The translations under genes were made by a program, and so were the position numbers. Positions 22,852 through 31,524 of a stretch of 35,492 nucleotides of DNA are shown here, one piece after another. The notes under the pieces were generated by a model. The model saw nothing but the letters and a program-made list of their open reading frames with translations. It did no database searches and was not told the origin of the DNA. The DNA is from an uncultured Alistipes sp. (GTDB taxonomy: Bacteria > Bacteroidota > Bacteroidia > Bacteroidales > Rikenellaceae): assembly GCA_948442615.1 (NCBI GenBank), contig CAOJSG010000017.1:1-35492 (forward strand), in the 5' to 3' direction. The number at the start of each line of letters is the position of its first letter. Position 1 is the first letter of the stretch.

Positions 22852-24102
22852 TCACTGCTCCTCGGCCGGAACGAATTTGTAGAGCAGGTCGCCGCGGCGG
22901 ATCAGCCCCGGAGTGCGGATGGCGCACAGGGCTCCCTGCGCAACCTCCTGCGCGGGGGTGCCGTCGGGTCCGTGCAGCTCCTCGAGCCGCTGCTCGGCGA
23001 CGCCCGTGGTGGCGCCCGTGAAGAAGATCTCGTCGCCCGCAGCCACCGGCGACGCCTCGACGAGCACCTCGGCGACGGAGAGTTTCTTGTAGAAGTTGAC
23101 CACCTTGCCCACGTAGACCTTGCGCCGCGTGGCGGCCGAACCGTAGCGGTCGCTCAGCTCCGCGACGGGGCTGCCGGCGTAGTAGCCGCCCCAGAAGCCG
23201 CGGTTGAAAACCGTCTCCAGCCGCTCCTTCAGTCCGGCGGCCAGCTCGGGCGTGTAGGTGCCGGCCTCGATCGCGCGCAGGGCGCGGTCGTAGCATTCGA
23301 CCGTCCGTTTGACGTACTCCGCACCGCGAGCGCGGCCCTCGATCTTCAGCACCCGCACGCCCGCCGCGATCATGCGGTCCAGGAAGTCGATCGTGCAGAG
23401 ATCCTTGGGCGAGAGCAGGTAGCGGCCGTCCGTATCCAGCTGCGCCCCGGTCTCCTTGTCGGTGAGGGTGTATTTGCGGCGGCACAGCTGGCGGCAGGCG
23501 CCCCGGTTGGCCGAACAGGAGGTTTCGTGCAGACTGAGGTAGCACTTGCCCGAGATGGCCATGCACAGCGCGCCGTGCGCGAACATCTCGATCGCGACCA
23601 GTTCGCCCCGCGGACCGCGGATGTCGTTCTCGACGATCTCGCGATGGATCCGCGCCACCTGCTCGAGCGTCAGCTCGCGGGCCAGCACCACCGTGTCGGC
23701 CCACTGCGAGAAGAACTTCACGGCCTCGGAGTTGGAGATGTTGCTTTGCGTGGAGATATGCACCTCCTGGCCGATGCGGCGGGCGTAGAGGATGGCCGCG
23801 AAGTCGGTGGCGATGACGGCGTCGACCCCCTCGGCCTTGGCCCGGTCGATGACGGCGTGCACGTCGGCCAGCTCGTCTTCGTAGACGATCGTGTTGACCG
23901 TCAGATAGGTTTTGACGCCTGCGGCATGGGCCGTGCGGACGATCCGCGAAAGGTCGTCGAGCGTGAAGTTCGCGGCCGAACGGGCGCGCATGTTGAGCCG
24001 CCCCACGCCGAAATAGACGGCGTCGGCTCCGGCGTCGATAGCCGCCGCCAGTGCTTCGTAGGACCCCACGGGGGCCATGATCTCTATGTCGGAACGTTGC
24101 AT
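22852..24102 (-). CDS. U32 family protein (TrhP/RlhA-like RNA hydroxylation)
   Basis: A 416-residue protein of the U32 'peptidase' family, whose studied bacterial members (TrhP, RlhA) hydroxylate tRNA or rRNA pyrimidines using prephenate and an iron-sulfur cluster. The family signature ExFxxGxxCxxxxGxCxxS is present as EMFAHGALCMAISGKCYLS (about 179-197), followed by further Cys residues in CSANRGACRQLC. The N-terminal barrel starts IEIMAPVGSYEALAAAIDAG; a small beta domain forms the C-terminus (about 325-416). Length fits the TrhP group. ATG at 24100-24102 is chosen because the frame upstream is Arg-rich. It is 119 bp downstream of the prenyl synthase gene without a visible -7 box, so cotranscription is likely. 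Confidence 0.9.
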   Translation of the reverse strand: MQRSDIEIMAPVGSYEALAAAIDAGADAVYFGVGRLNMRARSAANFTLDDLSRIVRTAHAAGVKTYLTVNTIVYEDELADVHAVIDRAKAEGVDAVIATDFAAILYARRIGQEVHISTQSNISNSEAVKFFSQWADTVVLARELTLEQVARIHREIVENDIRGPRGELVAIEMFAHGALCMAISGKCYLSLHETSCSANRGACRQLCRRKYTLTDKETGAQLDTDGRYLLSPKDLCTIDFLDRMIAAGVRVLKIEGRARGAEYVKRTVECYDRALRAIEAGTYTPELAAGLKERLETVFNRGFWGGYYAGSPVAELSDRYGSAATRRKVYVGKVVNFYKKLSVAEVLVEASPVAAGDEIFFTGATTGVAEQRLEELHGPDGTPAQEVAQGALCAIRTPGLIRRGDLLYKFVPAEEQ

Positions 24103-24221
24103 CGATTCGTTGTTGTTGAGTTGGGTCCGGGTCCGAAGCGCACCGCGGCCTGCGCCGGACCGCAGCGGACCGGACGCTTCCCGCATCCGGAGAGTCGCGG
24201 CGGGAGCGGAAGACCGGCGGA

Positions 24222-25193
24222 CTATTTTTTCCGGTTCATCAGGCCGACGGCGAACTCCCGGATCCGCGCGGTCCGCGCGGCATCCACCGAGAGCGTGTCG
24301 AGCAGCGCCAGGGCCCGTTCGAAGCGGACCGTGATCTGCTGTTCGGTGAGCCGCGGAATCTCCAGCCGGTCGTAGACGGCCTTCACCCGCGCGATCTTTT
24401 CGCCGTCGCAGAGCGTGTCGTCCTTATAGGTATGGCGCAGGATCTCGCGGGCGGGTTCGTCGGCCCGGCTCATGGCCGTGATCATCAGATAGGTCTGCTT
24501 GCCCTCGAGGATGTCGCCGCCGATGGCCTTGCCCAGCCGTTCGTCGCCGTAGCTGTCCAGCAAGTCGTCCTGCAGCTGGAACGCCAGCCCCAGCTCGATG
24601 GCGAAGCGGTACAGCTTGCGGCAGTCCTCCTCGGAGGCGCCGCCCAGCAGGGCGCCGATCGTCACGGCGCCGCCCAGCAGCACCGAGGTCTTCAGCTCGA
24701 TCATGTGCATGTATTCGACCACCGAGACCTTCGGTTTCTGCTCGAAGTCCATGTCGTACTGCTGTCCTTCGCACACCTCGACGGCCATGGTGTTGAACAT
24801 GGCCAGGATCCGGGGCAGCTTGTCCGCCGGCACGCCGCTCAGCAGCCGGTAGGCGCAGATCATCATCGCGTCGCCCGAGAGGATGGCCACGTTCTCGCCC
24901 CAGCGGGCGTGGACCGACGGCTTGCCGCGCCGCACGGCGGCGTTGTCCATGATGTCGTCGTGCAGCAGCGTGAAGTTGTGGAATATCTCGACCGCCGCGG
25001 CCGCCGGGAGCGCATGGTCCGTCCGGTCGGAGAAGACGCCGCAGGCGAGCAGCAGCAGCATCGGCCGCAGCCGTTTGCCGCCGCCCGACAGCGAATAGCG
25101 GATCGGTGCGTACAACCGTTCGGGTTCCGCAGGGAACTCGGTCTGTGCGAGATAATTCTCGAAAATGTCGAGAAGCTGTTCGTTGGTCGGCAT
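24222..25193 (-). CDS. Polyprenyl diphosphate synthase (trans type)
   Basis: Condenses isopentenyl diphosphate with allylic diphosphates for isoprenoids (quinone side chain or other lipids). The 323-residue protein has GGGKRLRP (37-44), the first Asp-rich motif DDIMD (79-83, no two-residue insertion), GDAMM, KTS and the second Asp-rich motif DDLLD (209-213). Phe74, five residues before the first motif, suggests a short-chain product (farnesyl or geranylgeranyl), but product length is not decided. ATG at 25191-25193 is used. It fits with ispG in the same window, which makes the precursor. It is divergent from the ROK gene. Confidence 0.93.
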   Translation of the reverse strand: MPTNEQLLDIFENYLAQTEFPAEPERLYAPIRYSLSGGGKRLRPMLLLLACGVFSDRTDHALPAAAAVEIFHNFTLLHDDIMDNAAVRRGKPSVHARWGENVAILSGDAMMICAYRLLSGVPADKLPRILAMFNTMAVEVCEGQQYDMDFEQKPKVSVVEYMHMIELKTSVLLGGAVTIGALLGGASEEDCRKLYRFAIELGLAFQLQDDLLDSYGDERLGKAIGGDILEGKQTYLMITAMSRADEPAREILRHTYKDDTLCDGEKIARVKAVYDRLEIPRLTEQQITVRFERALALLDTLSVDAARTARIREFAVGLMNRKK

Positions 25194-25226
25194 GATCTGG
25201 AATGGTTTTAGCGCGTAATTCTGTCT

Positions 25227-25234
25227 CAAAAGTA
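25227..25234 (-). promoter_or_regulatory. -7 box of the prenyl synthase gene
   Basis: Minus strand reads TACTTTTG (TAnnTTTG). A weak TTCG lies 20 nt upstream. Leader about 30 nt. Confidence 0.7.
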
Positions 25235-25243
25235 GCAAAAAAC

Positions 25244-25274
25244 TTTGGAGTAGCCGAATTTTATGTTAACTTTG
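25244..25274 (+). promoter_or_regulatory. Promoter of the ROK kinase gene
   Basis: TTTG (25244-25247), 19-nt spacer, TAACTTTG (25267-25274). The ATG at 25412 gives an unusually long leader of about 130 nt containing small hairpins (GGAAT...ATTCC; GCGAAG...CTTCGC). Confidence 0.8.
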
Positions 25275-25411
25275 ACAGGAATAAAAGGGCATTCCGGTGG
25301 AAGCGAAGGGTCTTCGCGCACCGCGATACGCCCCTTTCCGCGGTTCCGGGCGCACGGCGTCTCCGGGCGGCGGATCGTCACGGAGCCAAACGACAACTTA
25401 TTAATACGACA

Positions 25412-26422
25412 ATGGACATGAAAAAACTGGCGATCGGAATCGATATCGGAGGCATCAATACGGCATTCGGCCTGGTGGACGAAAACGGCGACCTCTATGC
25501 CGAATCGGTCATTTCCACCAAAAAGTATCCCTATGTGGACGACTATCCGGCCTATGTGAAGGAGCTGTGCAACTCGATGCGGGCTTTGGCCGACAGCGTT
25601 TCGTTCGAGTACGAGCTGGCGGGCATCGGCATCGGCGCCCCCAATGCCAACTACCACCAGGGGACGATCGAAATGCCGGCCAACCTGTGGAAGTTCCGCG
25701 AGGGCGAGACCGATCCGGACGAGAACCGGCGCATCTTCCGCCTGGCGGAGGACATCGCCCGCTGCTTCGGCGTGAAGACGCTCGTCACCAACGATGCCAA
25801 TGCGGCCACCATCGGCGAGATGATCTACGGCAACGCCAAGGGAATGAAGGACTTCGTCATGATTACGCTCGGCACGGGACTGGGTTCGGGCTTCGTGGCC
25901 AACGGCGAGATGATCTACGGGCACGACGGCTTCGCCGGCGAGTTCGGCCACATCATCGTCGAGCGCAACGGCCGCGAGTGCGGCTGCGGACGGCGCGGCT
26001 GTCTGGAGACCTACGTCTCGGCGACGGGCATCAAGCGGACGGCTTTCGAGCTGATGGCCAAGATGACCGCTCCGAGCAAGCTGCGCGGGATCGCCTTCGA
26101 CGATTTCGACGCGTCGATGATCTCCGCGGCGGCGGCCCAGGGCGACCCGATCGCGCTCGAAGCCTATCGGTTCACGGGCGAGATGCTGGGACGCGCGCTG
26201 GCCGACGTGGTGACGGTCACCTCGCCCGAGGCGATCTTCCTCTTCGGCGGGCTGTCGAAGGCCGGCAAGCTGATCTTCGAGCCTACGCAGTGGTACATGG
26301 AGGAGAACATGCTCTTCGTCTTCAAGAACAAGGTGAAGCTGCTGCCGAGCGGCATCCAGGGCAAGAACGCGGCGATCCTCGGCGCCTCGGCGCTCATCTG
26401 GCAGGACGGCGCGAAGAACTGA
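25412..26422 (+). CDS. ROK family sugar kinase (glucokinase-like)
   Basis: A 336-residue ATP-dependent sugar kinase of the ROK family, probably phosphorylating glucose or an N-acetyl-hexosamine in the cytoplasm. The nucleotide-binding start is GIDIGGINTAFG; the usual Thr of DxGGT is Ile here (codon ATC). The sugar-binding and catalytic region TNDANAATIGE (about 130-140) has the catalytic Asp, and GHIIVERNGRECGCGRRGC carries the His and three Cys of the ROK zinc site. ATG at 25412 or the ATG two codons later are both possible. The gene is monocistronic, with its own promoter and a strong palindromic terminator; it is divergent from the prenyl synthase gene. Confidence 0.92.
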   Translation: MDMKKLAIGIDIGGINTAFGLVDENGDLYAESVISTKKYPYVDDYPAYVKELCNSMRALADSVSFEYELAGIGIGAPNANYHQGTIEMPANLWKFREGETDPDENRRIFRLAEDIARCFGVKTLVTNDANAATIGEMIYGNAKGMKDFVMITLGTGLGSGFVANGEMIYGHDGFAGEFGHIIVERNGRECGCGRRGCLETYVSATGIKRTAFELMAKMTAPSKLRGIAFDDFDASMISAAAAQGDPIALEAYRFTGEMLGRALADVVTVTSPEAIFLFGGLSKAGKLIFEPTQWYMEENMLFVFKNKVKLLPSGIQGKNAAILGASALIWQDGAKN

Positions 26423-26464
26423 TCCGACGCCGTGCGGACCTTCGCCTGCGGGCGGGCTGCGGCT

Positions 26465-26508
26465 GAAACGGGAGCGGCACAGGATGATTCCTGTGCCGCT
26501 CCCGTTTC
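26465..26508. terminator. Perfect 20-bp inverted repeat between ROK gene and ispG
   Basis: Arms 26465-26484 and 26489-26508 (GAAACGGGAGCGGCACAGGA and its exact reverse complement) flank TGAT. It lies between two convergent genes, so it can act as a terminator for both. No T-run. Confidence 0.8.
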
Positions 26509-26608
26509 GCGTTCTCCCCGATCGCACTGCAAGGGCGGGACGGCGCCGTATCGTCTCCGGCGATTCCGCGAGGACGGCGGAGGACGCGACAGCTTTGCGG
26601 AGAGGGAT

Positions 26609-28105
26609 TTACGCCCGTTCGGATTCGGGCTCCTGCCAGTCGCCGGTTTCGCGGATCAGGGCCACGAGCCGGTCGAGCGCCTCCTCCTGGGGAATGCTGC
26701 GCGCGACGACCGTCCGCCCCTTGTAGAGGGTGATGCGGCCCGGGCCGGCCCCCACGTATCCGTAGTCGGCGTCGGCCATCTCGCCGGGGCCGTTGACCAC
26801 GCAGCCCATGACGCCGATCTTCAGGTTCCGCAGATGCCCCGTGCGCGACTTGATCTGCGCCAGCGTGCGTTCGATGTCGTAGAGCGTCCGGCCGCACGAG
26901 GGGCAGGCGATGTATTCGGTGTGCGAGAAGCGGACGCGCGCCGCCTGGAGGATCATCAGCTCGATGTCGCGGACCGTCGCCTCGTCGAATCCGGGCGCGT
27001 CGATCCAGATGCCGTCGGCCAGTCCGTCGAGAAAGAGCAGCCCCAGGTCGGCCGCAGCCTTCACGGCCAGCGTCTCCGCATCGGTCTCCTCGTACCGGCG
27101 CTTCACCACGACGGGCTCGTCGGTCCCGAGATCGAGGATCGCGGCCCGCAGCTCGGCCGTCGGATTGCCCGAACGGGCCTCGATCACCCGGAAGCCGTCG
27201 AGCGGCTCGGTATGCACGACAGGCGTCTGCACGTGCGACCGGCGGCGGTATTCGGTCGGCGAGTAGCGTTCGGGATGCGCCACGGCGAACGTGCCGGGAC
27301 GCGCGGCGAAGTGGTCAGCGAGCAGCCGCGCCACGGGAATCTCGCGCTCGGGCGCCTCGGTGAGCGACACGCGGATCGTATCGCCGATGCCGTCGGCCAG
27401 CAGCGCCCCGATCCCGACGGCGCTCTTGATGCGCCCCTCGAGCCCGTTGCCGGCCTCGGTGACCCCCAGATGGATCGGGTAGCGCATCCCTTCGGCCTCC
27501 ATCGCCTCGACCAGCAGCCGGTAGGCGGCCACCATCACACGCGTGTTGCTCGATTTCATCGACACCACCACCCGGTCGAAACCGTGCGCCTGGCAGATGC
27601 GCAGAAACTCCATCGCCGAGACGACCATCCCCTGCGGCGTGTCGCCCCACCGGTCGAAGACGCTCCGGGCGAGCGACCCGTGGTTGACGCCGATGCGGAG
27701 CGCCGTGCCGTGCGCGCGGCACAGGTCGAGCAGCGCCTCGAACTCGCCGTGCGCCGAGCGGTAGTTGCCCGGGTTGATGCGCACCTTGTCGACGTGGCGC
27801 GCCGCGACGGCGGCGGCTTCGGGCAGGTAGTGGATGTCGGCCACAAGCGCCGTATCGAACCCATCTTCGCGCACGCGCCGGGCGATGCGAGCCAGGTTCT
27901 CGGCCTCGCGCACGCCCTGCGCGGTGAGCCGGACGATGGGACCTCCGGCACGGGCGATGCGCTCGATCTGCGCGGCGCTCGCCTCGGTGTCGTTGGTGTC
28001 GGTGTTGGTCATCGACTGCACGGCGACGGGATTTCCGCCGCCTATCGCGACCGATCCGATCCGCACCTCGTGCGTCGGACGGCGTCTGTATCGGGTCAGA
28101 TCCAT
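26609..28105 (-). CDS. ispG: 4-hydroxy-3-methylbut-2-enyl diphosphate synthase
   Basis: Catalyses the penultimate step of the MEP isoprenoid pathway with a [4Fe-4S] cluster. The 498-residue protein has the TIM-barrel N-terminal domain (VQSMTNTDT near 29-37, LVADIHYLP, KVRINPGN, GVNHGSL, MKSSNT) and the C-terminal cluster domain with CPSC and GCVVNGPGE supplying three Cys and a Glu. Between them is an insert domain (about 255-385), as known for the longer Bacteroidetes/plant type, but this protein is shorter than the roughly 600 residues I recall for Bacteroides members. ATG at 28103-28105 begins MDLTRYRRRPT; open frame continues far upstream but crosses the promoter and recG. Divergent from recG. 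Confidence 0.95.
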   Translation of the reverse strand: MDLTRYRRRPTHEVRIGSVAIGGGNPVAVQSMTNTDTNDTEASAAQIERIARAGGPIVRLTAQGVREAENLARIARRVREDGFDTALVADIHYLPEAAAVAARHVDKVRINPGNYRSAHGEFEALLDLCRAHGTALRIGVNHGSLARSVFDRWGDTPQGMVVSAMEFLRICQAHGFDRVVVSMKSSNTRVMVAAYRLLVEAMEAEGMRYPIHLGVTEAGNGLEGRIKSAVGIGALLADGIGDTIRVSLTEAPEREIPVARLLADHFAARPGTFAVAHPERYSPTEYRRRSHVQTPVVHTEPLDGFRVIEARSGNPTAELRAAILDLGTDEPVVVKRRYEETDAETLAVKAAADLGLLFLDGLADGIWIDAPGFDEATVRDIELMILQAARVRFSHTEYIACPSCGRTLYDIERTLAQIKSRTGHLRNLKIGVMGCVVNGPGEMADADYGYVGAGPGRITLYKGRTVVARSIPQEEALDRLVALIRETGDWQEPESERA

Positions 28106-28173
28106 GATTGCGTGTCGGTTGCCGGTGCGCCCCGGCCCGCTGCGGGCCGGCATGCGCCGGGGTTTTGCTCCGG

Positions 28174-28181
28174 CAAAGATA
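28174..28181 (-). promoter_or_regulatory. -7 box of ispG
   Basis: Minus strand reads TATCTTTG. The nearest TTTG upstream is 12 nt away, shorter than the normal spacer. Leader about 65 nt. Confidence 0.7.
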
Positions 28182-28286
28182 GCGTTTTTCCCGCAAACGT
28201 GCGCCGCGAATCCGTTTTTGCGGGGAGGCGCCGCGGGCCGGCTGCTCGGCACCCGCTCCGGCCGGGGCGGCAAAATGGAGACGGAC

Positions 28287-28317
28287 TTGTTTTTGCACGC
28301 GCTTATTCGTACCTTTG
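28287..28317 (+). promoter_or_regulatory. Promoter almost touching the recG start
   Basis: TTG (28287-28289), 20-nt spacer, TACCTTTG (28310-28317). The box ends only 4 nt before the GTG start at 28322, leaving little or no 5' leader. Confidence 0.7.
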
Positions 28318-28321
28318 TGAG

Positions 28322-30433
28322 GTGGAAAACTATCTGGACAGCGACGTGAAGTTCGTCCCCGGCGTGGGCGAAGTACGAGCCCGGCTCCTCGACAAGGAGC
28401 TGGGCATCCGCACGGTCGGCGATCTGCTGAGCCATTATCCGTTCCGCTACATCGACCGCACGAAGGTCTACCGCATCGGCGAGATCGCCGAGGGCGACGC
28501 CGCGCTCGTGCAGTTCCGTGCCCGCGTGACGGGGGTCAGCTACGCCGGAGAGGGGCGCAAGCGGCGCTTCACGGCCCATGTTTCCGATGCGACGGGCTCG
28601 GCCGAGCTGGTCTGGTTCCACGGGATCAAGTGGATCGAGAAGCGCATCGAGCGGGGGCGCGAGTACCTCGTCTTCGGCCGGCCGTCGTTCTACCGCAACG
28701 AGCTCTCGCTGGTCCATCCCGAGATCGAGACCATGGAGCAGGCCCTGTCGCGCAAGCCGGAGAGCGGCATGCAGGGCATCTACTCCACGACCGAGCGGCT
28801 CGCTTCGACGCTCGGCGCGAAGGGATTCTACCTGCTCGTGTGCAACGCCTGGCGGCTGGCCGGGCCGCAGATCCGCGAGCCGCTGCCCGCGGCCCTGCGC
28901 GAACGCTACGGGCTGATGCCGCTGCGCGAGGCGCTGCGCAACATCCATTTCCCCCAGTCGTCCGAAGAGCTGCGCCGGGCGCAGTACCGGCTCAAGTTCG
29001 ACGAACTGCTGGGCGTGCAGCTCAACATCCAGGGGCGGCGCACGGAGCGCCTGTCCCGCAGCGACGGATTCGTCTTTTCGGCCGTGGGCGACGCGTTCAA
29101 CGCCTTCTACCGCGACAAGCTGCCGTTTCCGCTCACCGGAGCGCAGAAGCGGGTGATCCGCGAGATCCGCCGCGACACGACGACGGGCTATCAGATGAAC
29201 CGCCTGCTGCAGGGCGACGTGGGCAGCGGCAAGACCCTCGTGGCACTCATGTCGATGCTGCTGGCCGTGGACAACGGCTACCAGGCCTGCATGATGGCGC
29301 CCACCGAGATCCTGGCCCGGCAGCATTTCGCTACCGTCGTGCGGATGCTCGACGGGCTGGACGTGGGCGTGGCGGTGCTGACCGGCGCCTCGAAGGCGAA
29401 GGAGCGCCGGGCGGCGCTCGAGGGGATCGCTTCGGGCGAGGTGCGGATCCTGATCGGCACGCACGCCCTGCTGGAGGACCGCGTGCGGTTCCGCAACCTA
29501 GGCTTCGTGGTGATCGACGAGCAGCACCGCTTCGGCGTGGAGCAGCGGGCTCGGATGTGGACCAAGAACGCCCGGCCGCCCCACATCCTCGTCATGACGG
29601 CCACGCCCATCCCCCGGACGCTGGCCATGACGCTCTACGGCGACCTGGACGTATCGGTGATCGACGAGCTGCCTCCCGGCCGGCGCCCCGTGAAGACCGT
29701 GCACTACACCGATTCGGCGCGGCTGCGGCTCTTCGGATTCATGCGCGAGCAGATCGCCCGGGGACGGCAGGTCTACGTGGTCTATCCGCTCATCAAGGAG
29801 TCCGAGGCCATGGACTACAAGGACCTGACCGACGGCTACGAGGCCATCTCGCGCGACTTCCCGCTGCCGCATTACGTCACGGCGATCTGCCACGGCCGGA
29901 TGAAGCCCGCGGACAAGGAGGAGTCGATGCGCCAGTTCAAGTCGGGCGAGGCGCACATCCTGGTGGCCACGTCGGTCATCGAGGTGGGGGTGGACGTGCC
30001 CAACGCCACGGTGATGGTGATCGAGTCGGCCGAACGCTTCGGCCTTTCGCAGCTCCACCAGCTGCGGGGGCGCGTGGGGCGCGGCGGCGAACAGTCGTAC
30101 TGCATCCTGATGTCGGGCGAGAAACTTTCGCGCGAATCGCGGGCGCGCCTGGAGGCCATGTGCGAGACGTGCGACGGATTCCGGCTGGCGGAACTCGATC
30201 TGAAGCTGCGCGGCGCCGGCGACATCAACGGAACGCTGCAGAGCGGCATGGCATTCGATTTGAAGATCGCCAATCCTACGGCCGACATCCAGGTGCTGAC
30301 CGTGACGCGCGAGGCCGCCGCCGCGATTCTCGAGGCGGATCCGCAGCTGGCGCATCCGGACAACGGCGGGCTGCGGGAGCTGCGGCGCCGCTATGCGGGG
30401 CGCGAGAAGATGGATTTTTCGATGATTTCATAA
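28322..30433 (+). CDS. recG: ATP-dependent DNA helicase RecG
   Basis: Branch-migrating superfamily 2 helicase that remodels stalled forks and Holliday junctions. The 703-residue protein has the N-terminal wedge/OB domain (about 1-245, starting ENYLDSDVKFVPGVG), then helicase motifs: GDVGSGKT (Walker A, about 299-306), APTEILARQH, DEQH (about 399-402), TATPIPRT, and C-terminal helicase blocks ATSVIEVGVDVPNAT and QLRGRVGRG (QxxGRxGR). There is no in-frame ATG near the conserved N-terminus; GTG at 28322 matches the family's usual start, which puts it almost at the inferred transcription start. The frame is open far upstream, but that region is antisense to ispG. The next gene follows after 40 bp. 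Confidence 0.95.
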   Translation: MENYLDSDVKFVPGVGEVRARLLDKELGIRTVGDLLSHYPFRYIDRTKVYRIGEIAEGDAALVQFRARVTGVSYAGEGRKRRFTAHVSDATGSAELVWFHGIKWIEKRIERGREYLVFGRPSFYRNELSLVHPEIETMEQALSRKPESGMQGIYSTTERLASTLGAKGFYLLVCNAWRLAGPQIREPLPAALRERYGLMPLREALRNIHFPQSSEELRRAQYRLKFDELLGVQLNIQGRRTERLSRSDGFVFSAVGDAFNAFYRDKLPFPLTGAQKRVIREIRRDTTTGYQMNRLLQGDVGSGKTLVALMSMLLAVDNGYQACMMAPTEILARQHFATVVRMLDGLDVGVAVLTGASKAKERRAALEGIASGEVRILIGTHALLEDRVRFRNLGFVVIDEQHRFGVEQRARMWTKNARPPHILVMTATPIPRTLAMTLYGDLDVSVIDELPPGRRPVKTVHYTDSARLRLFGFMREQIARGRQVYVVYPLIKESEAMDYKDLTDGYEAISRDFPLPHYVTAICHGRMKPADKEESMRQFKSGEAHILVATSVIEVGVDVPNATVMVIESAERFGLSQLHQLRGRVGRGGEQSYCILMSGEKLSRESRARLEAMCETCDGFRLAELDLKLRGAGDINGTLQSGMAFDLKIANPTADIQVLTVTREAAAAILEADPQLAHPDNGGLRELRRRYAGREKMDFSMIS

Positions 30434-30436
30434 TAT

Positions 30437-30457
30437 ACGCCTCTTCGGAGACGTTTC
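30437..30457 (+). terminator. Weak hairpin with TTCG loop after recG
   Basis: ACGCCTC (30437-30443) pairs with GAGACGT (30448-30454), one mismatch, TTCG tetraloop, followed by TTTCT. Stem is short, so it may be a partial terminator or processing site between recG and the DUF3108-like gene. Confidence 0.35.
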
Positions 30458-30473
30458 TAAATCAAAGTGAGCC

Positions 30474-31274
30474 ATGATGAAACGACTGTTTTCGACGATA
30501 TGCGCCCTCGCGTGCTGCGCGCCGCTCTTCGCGCAGCTCTACCAGCCGGGCGAAGTGCTCGACTACCGGGTGAGCTACAAGGCCAAGATGTTCCCCAACA
30601 CCGAGGTGGGCAGCGTGCGCATGACCACCGAGGAGGTCGAGGAACAGGGGCGGAAATATTATAAGGTGGTGGGGCTGGGCCGTACGCTCCCGACCTACCG
30701 CTGGTTCTTCAATCTCGAGGACACCTACACGGTGCACGTCGATCCGCAGACGCTGCGGCCGGTCCGCTTCGAGAGCGACATCCGCGAGGGCGACTACACC
30801 TTCGCCAGCACCTACGACTACGACTGGGAGCGGAGCGAGGTGCGCACGCGCTGGCACAAGCGCAAGAATCCCGAGAAGAGCCGCACGCTGACCCTCACGC
30901 CCGAAAGCATGGACGCCATCTCGCTCTTCTACAACCTGCGGGCGGCCTCGGCCGAGGATTTCGAGGCCGGCGAACCCCGGGTGCTGCAGATGGTGCTCGA
31001 GGATACGATCCGCCACCTGCGCTACCGCTACCTGGGCCGCGAGCAGAAGAAGATCCGCAACATGGGCAAGTTCAGGACCCTCAAGTTCGACTGCCAGCTG
31101 GGTACCTCCGAGGGCTTTTCGTTCACCGACGGCACGGTCTTCACGATCTGGATTTCGGACGACGAGAACAAGATCCCGCTCTACATGGAGTCGCCCGTGC
31201 GCATCGGCAGCATCTGCGCCTATATCTCGGACTACAAGGGGCTGAAATATCCGATGAAAAGCCGGATCAGGTAG
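30474..31274 (+). CDS. DUF3108-like exported protein
   Basis: A 266-residue protein with a signal peptide (MMKRLFSTICALACCAPLFAQ, cleavage near residue 21) followed by a single beta-rich domain resembling DUF3108: GEVLDYRVSYK (about 26-36), the Trp/Phe-rich TYRWFFNLEDTYTVHVD (about 74-90), DAISLFYNLRA (about 147-157), and a C-terminal part with FTIWISDDENKIPLYMES. Related proteins are widespread in Bacteroidetes; function is unknown, though the fold suggests lipid or outer-membrane association. It lies 40 bp after recG with no promoter of its own, so it is probably cotranscribed. ATG at 30474, with a second ATG directly after. Confidence 0.82.
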   Translation: MMKRLFSTICALACCAPLFAQLYQPGEVLDYRVSYKAKMFPNTEVGSVRMTTEEVEEQGRKYYKVVGLGRTLPTYRWFFNLEDTYTVHVDPQTLRPVRFESDIREGDYTFASTYDYDWERSEVRTRWHKRKNPEKSRTLTLTPESMDAISLFYNLRAASAEDFEAGEPRVLQMVLEDTIRHLRYRYLGREQKKIRNMGKFRTLKFDCQLGTSEGFSFTDGTVFTIWISDDENKIPLYMESPVRIGSICAYISDYKGLKYPMKSRIR

Positions 31275-31280
31275 CGCCGC

Positions 31281-31326
31281 CGGACCGCATGCCGCCGGAG
31301 GGCGGCAGCCGATGCGCACCGGTCCG
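31281..31326. repeat. Nested GC-rich stem-loop
   Basis: Outer arms CGGACC (31281-31286) and GGTCCG (31321-31326), middle GCAT/ATGC, inner GCCGCC (31291-31296)/GGCGGC (31301-31306) with GGAG loop. It starts 7 bp after the DUF3108-like stop; no T-run. Possible transcript end. The rest of the 250-bp gap to the next gene holds only the promoter at 31491. Confidence 0.45.
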
Positions 31327-31490
31327 TCGATCGGCAGCCGGCTGCCGGGCCGCCTGCGCTCCGGAAACGGGCCGCAGGGCGGTTCCGCACGGTCCGGTGC
31401 CGCCGGAGGACCCGGGGCGTCTCCCGCCGGAATCGGCCCTCCGGTGCGTTTTTCTTCCCGGAACCGCAGCCGCCGATCGCGGAAATTTCG

Positions 31491-31498
31491 TACCTTTG
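31491..31498 (+). promoter_or_regulatory. -7 box of the aminopeptidase gene
   Basis: TACCTTTG, a consensus TAnnTTTG box, 26 nt before the ATG at 31525. No clear -33 element. Confidence 0.75.
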
Positions 31499-31524
31499 GG
31501 TCGCAACCAATTAATGAGAAAGCC

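Noticed and set aside
26432..28321. Upstream extension of recG
   Set aside because: It is antisense to ispG and has no RecG homology before ENYLDSDVKF.
28106..29464. Upstream extension of ispG through recG
   Set aside because: It crosses the ispG -7 box and is antisense to conserved RecG motifs; the conserved IspG N-terminus starts at 28105.
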